NCBI GenBank assembly: GCA_947626065.1
Contig: CANQQT010000012.1
Location: 1 to 45,346 of the forward strand
Direction of reading: 5' to 3'
Origin: an uncultured Clostridia bacterium
GTDB lineage: Bacteria > Bacillota > Clostridia > Oscillospirales > CAG-272
DNA: 45,346 nucleotides
The notes beneath the pieces were generated by a model that was not told the origin of the DNA, made no database searches, and was given only the letters and a program-made list of their open reading frames with translations. Both the position numbers and the translations under genes were made by a program. Of this stretch, positions 26,503-34,674 are shown piece by piece. Numbering within the stretch: position 1 is the first letter of the stretch; each line of letters begins with the position of its first letter.

Positions 26503-27000
26503 TCAAAAAAGTCGGATCCTTTTCACCGCGAAGAGGAGGTCTTCCAGATCCTCGTTTGAAAAATCCAATCGCTGATTTCTCAGAAATGCCACCGTCTCTT
26601 CCCAAAAGCCGTTCATCTGCTCTTTTACCGACCGCTCAAGCTCTCCCCGGAATTCTTCCGGCAGAAAGGTCAATTCCGTAAAAAACAGGGATTTGTGAAT
26701 ATCCGCTTTTAATCTCTTGAACAGCAGGCTTGTCCCGGCGAGCTCGCCAAAGGCGATGCTTTCGTTCAGCCCCCGGGCAAACCGCTTGACGCTCTTATTC
26801 AGCACCGCGTTCACGGTCTCAACCATTTGCCTTTGCAGTGCGTTTTTCGTGAGCTCACTGCCGACAAACGCGCCCCTTTTTGCCTCTTCAAAGGCTTCGC
26901 CGTCGGCAGCGGTCCCACGTTTCATTCTTTCCAGGCAGATAAGCCATTCCTGATACGTCGTCGGTGCGTTTCCCGTCGCTTTCTCAACCGCGACGCTCAT
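26503..27000 (-). CDS. Unknown helical protein, 165 residues
   Basis: Predicted to be almost entirely helical, without membrane segments, signal peptide or cysteine motifs. Its start overlaps the stop of the preceding 63-residue gene in an ATGA arrangement, and it ends 12 bases before the AAA+ gene, so the three are coupled. Nothing identifies a family; a role as an adaptor of the AAA+ protein is inferred from position only. Confidence 0.75.
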   Translation of the reverse strand: MSVAVEKATGNAPTTYQEWLICLERMKRGTAADGEAFEEAKRGAFVGSELTKNALQRQMVETVNAVLNKSVKRFARGLNESIAFGELAGTSLLFKRLKADIHKSLFFTELTFLPEEFRGELERSVKEQMNGFWEETVAFLRNQRLDFSNEDLEDLLFAVKRIRLF

Positions 27001-27188
27001 TTCAGAAAGCTATACGGCGGCTCCAGACTCCATGCGGGCAGGCGTTTGCTCATCTCCTTGAGTCTTTCGTCGGAGATTTCCACGCTCCCGACCCTTGTCT
27101 CGTTAAAGTTCTCCCGGATACGCTGTTCCATCATCTGCTCAAATTCCGTGTCTTGGCTTTGGTTTTGTTCTTTGTTTTCGTTACTCAT
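26997..27188 (-). CDS. Unknown 63-residue protein
   Basis: A small, charged protein with an acidic N-terminal half and a C-terminus SKRLPAWSLEPPYSFLK whose Trp/Pro/aromatic content looks like a short binding peptide. AAGGGG lies 8 bases before the ATG and its stop overlaps the next start (ATGA), which supports it as a real gene. No family is recognised. Confidence 0.7.
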   Translation of the reverse strand: MSNENKEQNQSQDTEFEQMMEQRIRENFNETRVGSVEISDERLKEMSKRLPAWSLEPPYSFLK

Positions 27189-27235
27189 TTTGATTACCCC
27201 TTTTTCCGATTGATTGATTTCTTATTTAAAAACGG

Positions 27236-28837
27236 TTAAAGGAACTCCACTTTACTGAGAAGCTCGTTCTTCTTTTCCCGCTTTTCGTCAAAGTACCTTC
27301 TGAACTCCGTAATTTCTCCCATGCACGCGTTCAGGCTATCGACGGCGGCTTGTACGCGTTTGGGATAGGCCTTCAGGGCGTTTAACACCCGGAACACCAG
27401 GAATCCGGCGGCGAGCGCGGTGACGATCAGCGCATACAGCGTGAGGAAGGCCAACCCGGCGGAAACGACAAACAGGATGGCCGCCAGGATGTTTGGCGTA
27501 TTGACAAACATATTCTGGAACTTGTTATTATCGAAGTAATTTTTAAGGCTCAGCACCTGCTCCGCCTGATCTTCTCCGTTGCTTATCCCTTCCCATCCGT
27601 CAATCCGGAGGGCATACTGCGTCGGCAGGTTCTCCTTCAGCTTGGCGTCGAAATTTTCCACCGCCTTCTTGAACCACGACTTCGTGTTCTGGAATCCGAA
27701 TTTCCTTACCTGCACGTCGGTCTGATCGCTGTCGTCGTAAATTGCCCATTTGATCATCTGCTTTCCGACGTTGAATTGATTGTTTTCCAGCTCCTCCATC
27801 GCCTGATACTGCGCTTCCGCCTTTTCCACCGCTCCGTTGTTTTCGACGATGAGCCGGTAATACTCCTGCTGTTTCTTCAGCTCCAGCTCTTCCGTGTCAT
27901 AATTGGAAATCAGGTTGATCAGAATCGCGTCTATGCGGCTCTTATAATTTTCGCTGTCCTGCGGCTCCGCTTCCACGTCCAAGGACGCCACAAAGGCCAG
28001 CAGCCCGTCGAATTTTGACACGTCCCTGTACGATTTCTCCACCTCTGCGGCATTTTTGCAGAACTGCAGAATCGACTGGTAGGAAAACTGCACCGGCGCG
28101 TTCATATTGGCGATATACTTCTCATAAGAATCGAGGAGCTCGTTTGAAATCTGCTCGTTTTCGTTGATAATCGAGATCCACTCGTCGATGAGCTCGATCA
28201 CCTCATGCTCCAGCTCTTTATCCTTTCCGAAAATTCCGTTCAGGAAGGATTGCAGGAGTATGGCGGTTTCCTGCTGCAGCATCGTCGGATCCAGCGTTTT
28301 GAAATACTCATAGAACCACTTTTTGGCCGCTTCCATTCTTCCGAATCTCAGATTGGCCAGGCAGAAGAACAGCGTCGTTTTTATCGCGTCCTTCCTTTCG
28401 CTTTCGGCCAGCGCGTTTCTTGCGACCTCCGGATAGTCGTTGACCCACGCGGTAATGGCGATGAGCGCATAGGACAGCCAATATCTTGAGCTTGTAATCC
28501 ACAGCTCCTCCGACAGCTCCTGTATCGTGCTGTTCCGGACCAGGTTTATGTCAAAATCCCGCACGACGCCCATCACCGTCCGCCGAATCGCGATATGATT
28601 ACTGAACTGCTCCTTGATAATCTGATCGATTCTCAGAATGTTTTCATGGGCGATTTGCTTTTCCTCTCCATGAAGCATCTCCTTCTTGAATTTTTCGATG
28701 TTCGCATAAATCTGATTTGTGGTCGCCTGAATATTTTCCGTTGACGTGTTTACGTCGTTGACCTTTACGTCAACGCGTGATTTGAACGAGTTTATCGTTT
28801 GGTTAAGGCTGTTTATCGCTTGTGACGCATAAGACAT
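27236..28837 (-). CDS. Coiled-coil/helical-repeat membrane protein, paralogue 2 of 3
   Basis: A 533-residue protein with the same plan as the other two: N-terminal coiled coil, helical region with RYWLSYALIAITAWVNDYPE and NLRFGRMEAAKKWFYEYFKT, a YDTEELELKKQQEYYRLIVE segment, then W...TDVQVRKFGFQN, two membrane helices near 450-490, and a C-terminal coiled coil. The YW(L)..AL-I...AW and R.EAA.KWFY.Y motifs are the best markers of the group. GGAGG precedes the ATG. It lies 17 bases after paralogue 1. Confidence 0.88.
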   Translation of the reverse strand: MSYASQAINSLNQTINSFKSRVDVKVNDVNTSTENIQATTNQIYANIEKFKKEMLHGEEKQIAHENILRIDQIIKEQFSNHIAIRRTVMGVVRDFDINLVRNSTIQELSEELWITSSRYWLSYALIAITAWVNDYPEVARNALAESERKDAIKTTLFFCLANLRFGRMEAAKKWFYEYFKTLDPTMLQQETAILLQSFLNGIFGKDKELEHEVIELIDEWISIINENEQISNELLDSYEKYIANMNAPVQFSYQSILQFCKNAAEVEKSYRDVSKFDGLLAFVASLDVEAEPQDSENYKSRIDAILINLISNYDTEELELKKQQEYYRLIVENNGAVEKAEAQYQAMEELENNQFNVGKQMIKWAIYDDSDQTDVQVRKFGFQNTKSWFKKAVENFDAKLKENLPTQYALRIDGWEGISNGEDQAEQVLSLKNYFDNNKFQNMFVNTPNILAAILFVVSAGLAFLTLYALIVTALAAGFLVFRVLNALKAYPKRVQAAVDSLNACMGEITEFRRYFDEKREKKNELLSKVEFL

Positions 28838-28854
28838 TTTGTTTCATCCTCCAT

Positions 28855-30591
28855 TCAGAATCTTTCAAGAGCGCTTCGTATATCCGCGTACTTTGCGTCC
28901 GCTTCCTTATACGCGGCTCTCCATTGCTTCTGTTCCTCAAGCGCTTGCTTCAGCTGCAATTTCCCTTTCCGCTTCTTTTCCTTCAGAATTTTTCCCATAT
29001 CCACGATTCTTCTCCAAAGCAAGAAGCTTCCGGCCAATCCCATAAGGATTCCGATCGTCAGCAGAACCGGCGAGAAGAAGGGAATCAACAGCAAAAGAAG
29101 CAACAGGGACAAGGCGCACAGTCCTATGTAGATCAGCACCTGTTTATCGTTGAGCGTGTTTTTCGTTTTATGCTTATCATAAAACTTATCCAGCGTTTTT
29201 TCGGCTTCGGCATAACCGTCCTCTCCGCACTCGATTTTGCATTCGTCAATATCGAACCGATACTTTTCTTTTTCCCTTGTTCTGTACTTCTCCGCGAACT
29301 GCTCAAAGCCTTTGACAATGGCCTCCTTCATAAAGGAGATAGAAAACCTCTTTACGGAAACGTCGGCTTGACTTGCGCTATCCGCAAACGCCCACGAAAG
29401 GAGAAGATCCCCCAGGTTTTTCTTTTTCTCCCTCTCCGCAAACTGCGCGTTATAGTTTGCCTGTGCGATGGCGACGTCTCCTTTGGCTCCGATGACGGCC
29501 TCGTTGTATTTGATTTTCTGAACCACCTTAAGCTCATCCTCGTCATAGTCGCTTACCAGCGCGTAGAGGACGTTTTCTATTCTCTGCGGCAGCTCCTGCT
29601 CTTCGTCGATCTCGGCCTCCGCCAGGTCGTTATAATACCTTGCAATTTCGGCGTTTTTCTCGGCGGTTGACAGCAGCTCCTTCATTTCTCCGTACTCTTC
29701 GCAGGTTCTTCCCAGCATGGTATATTCATGCCCTGTTTTGTGTACGTACAGCTCTGCAAACTCGACGGCCTTCTTTGTAAATTTCTTTGCAAAATCCACC
29801 GTGGTAACTTCCACCTGCGCGAGCATATCCCGGAAGCACTGCGCGACCGACGCCTGAAACTCCTCGTCCGCCCCGAAAACCCCGAACAGATACGCCTGCA
29901 GCAAGTACTGCCACTCGTCTCCCAAATTGTTCATATCCGCTCGGTTCAGGTAGTTGACGTACCACTTTTTTGCGGCTTCGATTCTATTGAACCGCAGATT
30001 GATAAGCAAATAGAAGAGGCAGGAATTGAAATACCGAATCGTCAGGCTCTTGCTCACGGCTCTCTGCGAGGCTTCCTTCTCGTTGCTCGCCCACAGCATG
30101 ACGGCGGCTATGCAATAGGCCAGCCAGTATTCCGTGTTTTGCAAGTAGGCTTTTTCGACTTTTTTTCTCGCCGATTCGCTTGACACGATCTGCGTGTCCA
30201 GTCCAATGACGTATCCGATAGTGATTCTTCTCAGCTCGTTATAGTAAGAGAATCTCGTATAGTATTCGTCGTTGTACTGGGTTACGTTTTTCGACGCTGT
30301 GGAAATGCTTTTGAAGGTGAAATATTGAGCGGTAAGCTCGTTCAGCGCCTGAAACACTTCCTTTGTGCTGACGTCGGCCTTCACGACTACTTTGGATAGC
30401 TGTCCCATATCCTCATATACCGCTTTATCCAGCTGCCCGCAATTTCCGATGAGGACGTTGACGTTCTGTATCGCGTTCTCCAGCTCGATCTCCAGCTCCG
30501 CGTTTTCCCTGTTCAGCCGGTTGATTTGATCGACTACGCTGTTTATTTCCCCTTCCAGCCGTTTCGCTTCTTGATATTCTTCTTCCGTCAT
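28855..30591 (-). CDS. Coiled-coil/helical-repeat membrane protein, paralogue 1 of 3
   Basis: A 578-residue protein. The N-terminal 60 residues are a strong coiled coil. Shared motifs are EYWLAYCIAAVMLWASNEKE, NLRFNRIEAAKKWYVNYLNR, YDEDELKVVQKIKYNEAVIG and ADVSVKRFSISFM. Two membrane helices (IYIGLCALSLLLLLLLIPFF and the next) lie near 490-530, followed by a basic coiled-coil tail. The repeated alpha-helical middle looks TPR- or solenoid-like but no canonical TPR is clear. GGAGG stands 8 bases before the ATG. Confidence 0.88.
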   Translation of the reverse strand: MTEEEYQEAKRLEGEINSVVDQINRLNRENAELEIELENAIQNVNVLIGNCGQLDKAVYEDMGQLSKVVVKADVSTKEVFQALNELTAQYFTFKSISTASKNVTQYNDEYYTRFSYYNELRRITIGYVIGLDTQIVSSESARKKVEKAYLQNTEYWLAYCIAAVMLWASNEKEASQRAVSKSLTIRYFNSCLFYLLINLRFNRIEAAKKWYVNYLNRADMNNLGDEWQYLLQAYLFGVFGADEEFQASVAQCFRDMLAQVEVTTVDFAKKFTKKAVEFAELYVHKTGHEYTMLGRTCEEYGEMKELLSTAEKNAEIARYYNDLAEAEIDEEQELPQRIENVLYALVSDYDEDELKVVQKIKYNEAVIGAKGDVAIAQANYNAQFAEREKKKNLGDLLLSWAFADSASQADVSVKRFSISFMKEAIVKGFEQFAEKYRTREKEKYRFDIDECKIECGEDGYAEAEKTLDKFYDKHKTKNTLNDKQVLIYIGLCALSLLLLLLLIPFFSPVLLTIGILMGLAGSFLLWRRIVDMGKILKEKKRKGKLQLKQALEEQKQWRAAYKEADAKYADIRSALERF

Positions 30592-30609
30592 GCTGACTAT
30601 CCTCCTTTT

Positions 30610-30837
30610 TTAGTTTCTTTTTCCGCTAATAAACGCTTCCAGATGCCTTTGAAAGCTGACCGACGAGGTAGCGGCCAGTTTTTCTCCGTTCTTACTGACA
30701 AGCACGGCGATTCCGCCCCGCACCGGATTCCAGAAATAGTATCCTTCAATTTCCGGAACTTCTTTGAAATGCGTTTTTGCGGTTTCAAGCGGCGTTCTCA
30801 TGGCCTCCGCGGCAATTTCAAACAGTTTTTCTTCCAT
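30610..30837 (-). CDS. Small 75-residue protein, possible partner or immunity protein
   Basis: A compact protein with YYFWNPVRGGIAVLVSKNG and LAATSSVSFQRHLEAFISGK, which reads like an alpha/beta fold with a glycine turn. AAAGGAG precedes the ATG. It begins 17 bases after the papain-fold gene, the usual place of an immunity gene in toxin operons. That role is inferred from position; the fold itself looks like a widespread small clostridial protein of unknown function, so a general role is equally possible. Confidence 0.75.
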   Translation of the reverse strand: MEEKLFEIAAEAMRTPLETAKTHFKEVPEIEGYYFWNPVRGGIAVLVSKNGEKLAATSSVSFQRHLEAFISGKRN

Positions 30838-30853
30838 TTTTAGCTACTCCTTT

Positions 30854-32215
30854 TTACACTTTTACACTCATTTTCCAATTGACCACGTCTCCGTAATCCG
30901 GCGGCCAGTCTGTCACGGATCCGTCCTGTCCGTCGATCGCGACGACCTTCCCTCCGATATTCGCGGCATTAAACCAATGTCCCACACCTTCCGCTCTATC
31001 CACTCCTATGATTGCGTGAGCTCCTTCGCCCTGCTCAAGAAGCCTTTCTTCGATTTCCTGCGGGCTCATTGACACCTGTTTCATTCCCGTCAACGCTTCC
31101 ATGTCACTGTTATATCCGATGTTTTCCGCCGTGGCGCAAGCGTCGGGATTTCCTTCCAACCGTTGGTATACGGCATAAGCACAGGATCCGCAATTGTTCG
31201 AATAGGGAGATGCCGTATCAAAAACGTCAAAGTTGGGATTGATCTCTTTCAACCATTTATCAAGGTTCTCAAGCGGCGAAATTTCCTCGACTTCTCCGTT
31301 TATATCCCCGTTTGACGCGTCTTCGGCTTCGCTTCCGTAATCGATCGGCTCTTTTCCGATTTCCTTCAGGTATGCGTTATTCAGCTCCTGCCATTCCGGA
31401 TCTTGGGAATATTCCTCGTAATCCTCTCTCTTATAATTGTGCTCGTAATAGTATTCGGTCAGCTTCTTATAAGCGGAAGGCTCTGCATCAAGGGAAGCCT
31501 CCTCCGCCATATCGCTCCCCTCCGCCGCTTCTTCGGTCTCTTCGGTCTGTGGAAGGTCCTCGGCGGCTTCGCTTTCGGCGGCGGTATCGTCAACTTCCGT
31601 ATTTTCCAACACGTTCAGAGCTTCGGAAACGTCTTCCTCCGGTTCCTCATTGACTTCCCCGACCTCTTCCGCAACGTCCTGTTGGGTCGGCTCTTCGCCG
31701 TCGGTTCCTTCATCCGTTTCCAAAACGTCGCCGTCTTCGTCTCCGCTTATTTGCTCTTCGCTTTCCTCAAAGTCATCCGCTGGCGGCTCCGTTTCCTCCA
31801 ATAGGGCTTCCACACTCTCCTCGGCAGCGTCGTTTACTTCCTCCGCTTCCGCTACGTCGTTTGGAAGCTCCTCCACCGGCGGGACGTCGTCCAGCAGGTC
31901 TTCCGCGTCTGTCGGTTCGGGTGGGATATCGTCCAGAATGTCCCCGGCGTCCGTCGGCTCGGGCGGCACGTCGTCCAACAGGTCTTCCGCGTCCGTCGGT
32001 TCGGGTGGGATATCGTCCAGAATGTCCCCGACGTCCGTCGGTTCGGGTGGGATATCGTCCAGAATGTCCCCGGCGTCCGTCGGCTCGGGCGGCACGTCGT
32101 CCAGCAGGTCTTCCGCGTCCGTCGGCTCTGAGAAGTCATCGGCGTCGCTGAAATCCGCTCCTACGTCTTCGAATGCGGAGGTATCGCCGGATTCGGCAAA
32201 ATCTTCATCCCCCAT
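30854..32215 (-). CDS. Acidic-repeat protein with C-terminal papain-fold toxin-like domain
   Basis: A 453-residue protein. Residues 30-115 are six tandem units of the type PPEPTDAEDLLDDV / PPEPTDAGDILDDI, and the acidic low-complexity region continues to about 250. The last 120 residues resemble the papain-fold toxin domains of polymorphic toxins: NNCGSCAYAVYQRLEGN (C342, C345), GHWFNAANIGGKVVAIDGQD (H413, D428, Q430) and a D-W-P-P-x-Y-G end. In that fold a Cys-His-Asp set cuts or deamidates target proteins. There is no signal peptide, so it would be made in the cytoplasm and need delivery or release. AAGGAGA lies 5 bases before the ATG. It is placed between the HerA-like ATPase and a 75-residue gene. 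Confidence 0.82.
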   Translation of the reverse strand: MGDEDFAESGDTSAFEDVGADFSDADDFSEPTDAEDLLDDVPPEPTDAGDILDDIPPEPTDVGDILDDIPPEPTDAEDLLDDVPPEPTDAGDILDDIPPEPTDAEDLLDDVPPVEELPNDVAEAEEVNDAAEESVEALLEETEPPADDFEESEEQISGDEDGDVLETDEGTDGEEPTQQDVAEEVGEVNEEPEEDVSEALNVLENTEVDDTAAESEAAEDLPQTEETEEAAEGSDMAEEASLDAEPSAYKKLTEYYYEHNYKREDYEEYSQDPEWQELNNAYLKEIGKEPIDYGSEAEDASNGDINGEVEEISPLENLDKWLKEINPNFDVFDTASPYSNNCGSCAYAVYQRLEGNPDACATAENIGYNSDMEALTGMKQVSMSPQEIEERLLEQGEGAHAIIGVDRAEGVGHWFNAANIGGKVVAIDGQDGSVTDWPPDYGDVVNWKMSVKV

Positions 32216-32239
32216 ATCGGTCTCCTTTCCGTTTCAACG

Positions 32240-34654
32240 TCAGTCTCTTTTCAGGACCTTCGGATGACTCAACACGGTTTTATACTCCGCCCTTGTCATT
32301 CCGTAATCCTTCACGAGCATCGCTTTCCTCAAAAATTTGATCTTCACGCAATGAATCAACTTCTTACTTGACGGAATCGACGGATTCTCCTTCAGCAGTC
32401 TGGCGATATTCCCATCCATCGTCACCAAAAACCGGACGAACGCCGCTTTATCGGGAAGGTCATAGAGAACATCGCGGATCAGCCTCGACGCAAGATAATC
32501 CGCGTCGGCGCGAATCCTGAAATCGCACCCCTCCGCGCAAAAGGCGCTATACCGGCACTCCGCGTGAGGGATCAGCAGCTTTTTGTGGGTCTCCCAATAG
32601 GTTGCCCTCTCCGCGATTTCCCGATCGGAAACGACCGGCCGGATTTTCGCGATGTCGCGCACGTTATAGGTCTTTATATGGAGCGGACTATGCACCTTTC
32701 CGTAATGGAGCAGCGCTTCCCCGACTCCGAGGCGTCCGAGCAGATCGTAGTCTGCCTCCGTCATATTCGTCGCCGTGCTTATGGCGTCCTTGTTCTCCTT
32801 TTCCACCAGCTTGAAAATCACCTTCACGTTGGTGTTGGCCACGACGCTTCTTCCGACCTTTGTCGGCGACTGATCCGCGATAATGATGCTTGTCCCGTAT
32901 GACCGGATCTCAGCGATCATATCCTCCAGCGCCTCTACCGTGGATCCCTGAGAATCCGCTCCGTTATCTTTCCTTGCGCTTCCTCCCGCTAAAAGCACGT
33001 GCGCCTCGTCGATCAGCAACACGTTCTTGAGCTTCCCGTCGCCCGAAACGTTATTTTTGGTATAAACGCAAATCATAATCAACAGCAGGGCCATAATCAG
33101 CGATTTCTGCTCTTTATTATTGATGGCGTTCAATTCAATGACCGTCGGTTTACTGAGCAAATCCTCCAGCGGGATCGTGTTCACGGTATCGTAAATGTTG
33201 CTGTTCTGCTCAATCAGGCTGACCAATCGCACGACTCCGGCGCTTTCCATGTTGGCCTTGACGTCGCCTTTATAGTCCATGTGCCGGATCTTCTTTTTGA
33301 AGACTCTTATAAACTCGTACAGCCCGAACGGTTGAACGGCGGGGTCGTCTTTTGTGCTGTCGGTTTTCCACCCGTATTCGTTGTAGCAATCGTTGATTGC
33401 CGACAGGAAGATATCCGGCAGTGGATCCGGCATGGAAAAGGCCGCTCGAAACGCCGACATGAGGCTCGGCACGTAGCTTTCGACCGTGACTCCGGTCGGC
33501 GGCAGAAAGGGATTGATGATATACGGCGAGACGTTATTCTTTCCCGGCGTAAAAATTTGCAGCTCCTCGATCCCGTCGATCAGCGACCGATACTCGCTTT
33601 TCGTCGGTTCGATAGCGAGGAACGGAATATCAAACTCTTTCCAGAATCGCAGGAGCAATCCCAGCGAAAAATTGGTTTTGCCCGACCCGGGCATTCCGAC
33701 AATCAGCCCGTGCTTCGTGAAATCGTTGAGGTCGATTCCCGCGTGCGCGTTTCCGTCCTTCCCTCCTCTTCCGGCGTTTTGTATCACGCCCACCTTGAAG
33801 TTCCCGTCCGCGATAATGCTTTTATGGAGCTTTTCCAGGTTGGCAAGGATTTTGTTGCTGTCCAGTCCGATGATTCTTCCGTCGTCAATCGGAAATTTGA
33901 AGACTCCCCGCAATTCGCGGATGGTCATCAGCTGTTTCAGCCTCAGAAGCTGCCTCGGCGCGCTTTTGCTGTTCCAGAACCGCTCTTCTCGCGCCCGATT
34001 GATGAGAATATCGCTGATAATCCAGGGGCTTGCCAAAAGGTTTTTCCCGGGGTTCAGTTGAAATTCCGTGACGTCAACGACGTCCAACGCTCCCCCCGTC
34101 GCCTTTCCTTCGGCCTCCACGGCGTCCATCAGCTTATTGGCCAGATCCGTCGCCCCGCTGTATTCCGAAAAAACGACGAAATTGTACAGAAACAGCCGCT
34201 CGTTGTTGGCCTGCGAATAGTATTCGTAAGCGTCCACCACCGCCTGTATGTTGGCGTCGACCCGGATTCCCTGCCGATAGCGGATTTCGCTCACATAATG
34301 CTCCAAAAAATTCTTATCTTCGAGATCGTTCTTTATGCTCGACGTCATATCGAAAATGAACGCTTCGTTTTCGGCTTTTTCCTCTCCGATTCTTCTGACG
34401 AGGATAAAAAGCCGGACCTGCGCCTTATACGTCTGGTTATCGACCCCTATGCTCTGAAACAGAAACTCAAAGGCCGTGTTTTCCACGTCGGATTTTCTGT
34501 GCATCGCTTGCAGAATTTGGGTAAACAGAACCTGATTCATATAATTCGCGCGATCCGGATCCTTTGAAAAGAGCTCAAAGAACGGAACGGAAGTCACTTC
34601 CGCTATCGCCATACTGACAAACATCCCGTTCGCCAGCTCCAACGTCTTGATCAT
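32240..34654 (-). CDS. HerA/DUF87-type ATPase
   Basis: An 804-residue protein. Residues 1-300 are an N-terminal region of mixed structure. The HerA-FtsK-type motor follows, with Walker A GMPGSGKT (320-327), FLAIEPTKSEYRSL, Walker B VLLIDEAH (545-552) and the sensor-like IIIADQSPTKVG near 590. The C-terminal 110 residues contain HAECRYSAFCAEGCDFR, a possible three- or four-cysteine metal site. HerA-type ATPases are hexameric pumps for DNA or polypeptide, and relatives occur in secretion and defence systems. GGAAGGGAG precedes the ATG. Its neighbour downstream, 24 bases away, is the papain-fold protein, a plausible cargo. Confidence 0.92.
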   Translation of the reverse strand: MIKTLELANGMFVSMAIAEVTSVPFFELFSKDPDRANYMNQVLFTQILQAMHRKSDVENTAFEFLFQSIGVDNQTYKAQVRLFILVRRIGEEKAENEAFIFDMTSSIKNDLEDKNFLEHYVSEIRYRQGIRVDANIQAVVDAYEYYSQANNERLFLYNFVVFSEYSGATDLANKLMDAVEAEGKATGGALDVVDVTEFQLNPGKNLLASPWIISDILINRAREERFWNSKSAPRQLLRLKQLMTIRELRGVFKFPIDDGRIIGLDSNKILANLEKLHKSIIADGNFKVGVIQNAGRGGKDGNAHAGIDLNDFTKHGLIVGMPGSGKTNFSLGLLLRFWKEFDIPFLAIEPTKSEYRSLIDGIEELQIFTPGKNNVSPYIINPFLPPTGVTVESYVPSLMSAFRAAFSMPDPLPDIFLSAINDCYNEYGWKTDSTKDDPAVQPFGLYEFIRVFKKKIRHMDYKGDVKANMESAGVVRLVSLIEQNSNIYDTVNTIPLEDLLSKPTVIELNAINNKEQKSLIMALLLIMICVYTKNNVSGDGKLKNVLLIDEAHVLLAGGSARKDNGADSQGSTVEALEDMIAEIRSYGTSIIIADQSPTKVGRSVVANTNVKVIFKLVEKENKDAISTATNMTEADYDLLGRLGVGEALLHYGKVHSPLHIKTYNVRDIAKIRPVVSDREIAERATYWETHKKLLIPHAECRYSAFCAEGCDFRIRADADYLASRLIRDVLYDLPDKAAFVRFLVTMDGNIARLLKENPSIPSSKKLIHCVKIKFLRKAMLVKDYGMTRAEYKTVLSHPKVLKRD

Positions 34655-34674
34655 TTCGGCTCCCTTCCCGTTCG

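Noticed and set aside
32999..34567. 522-codon plus-strand frame over the HerA-like gene
   Set aside because: Antisense shadow; Walker motifs are on the minus strand.
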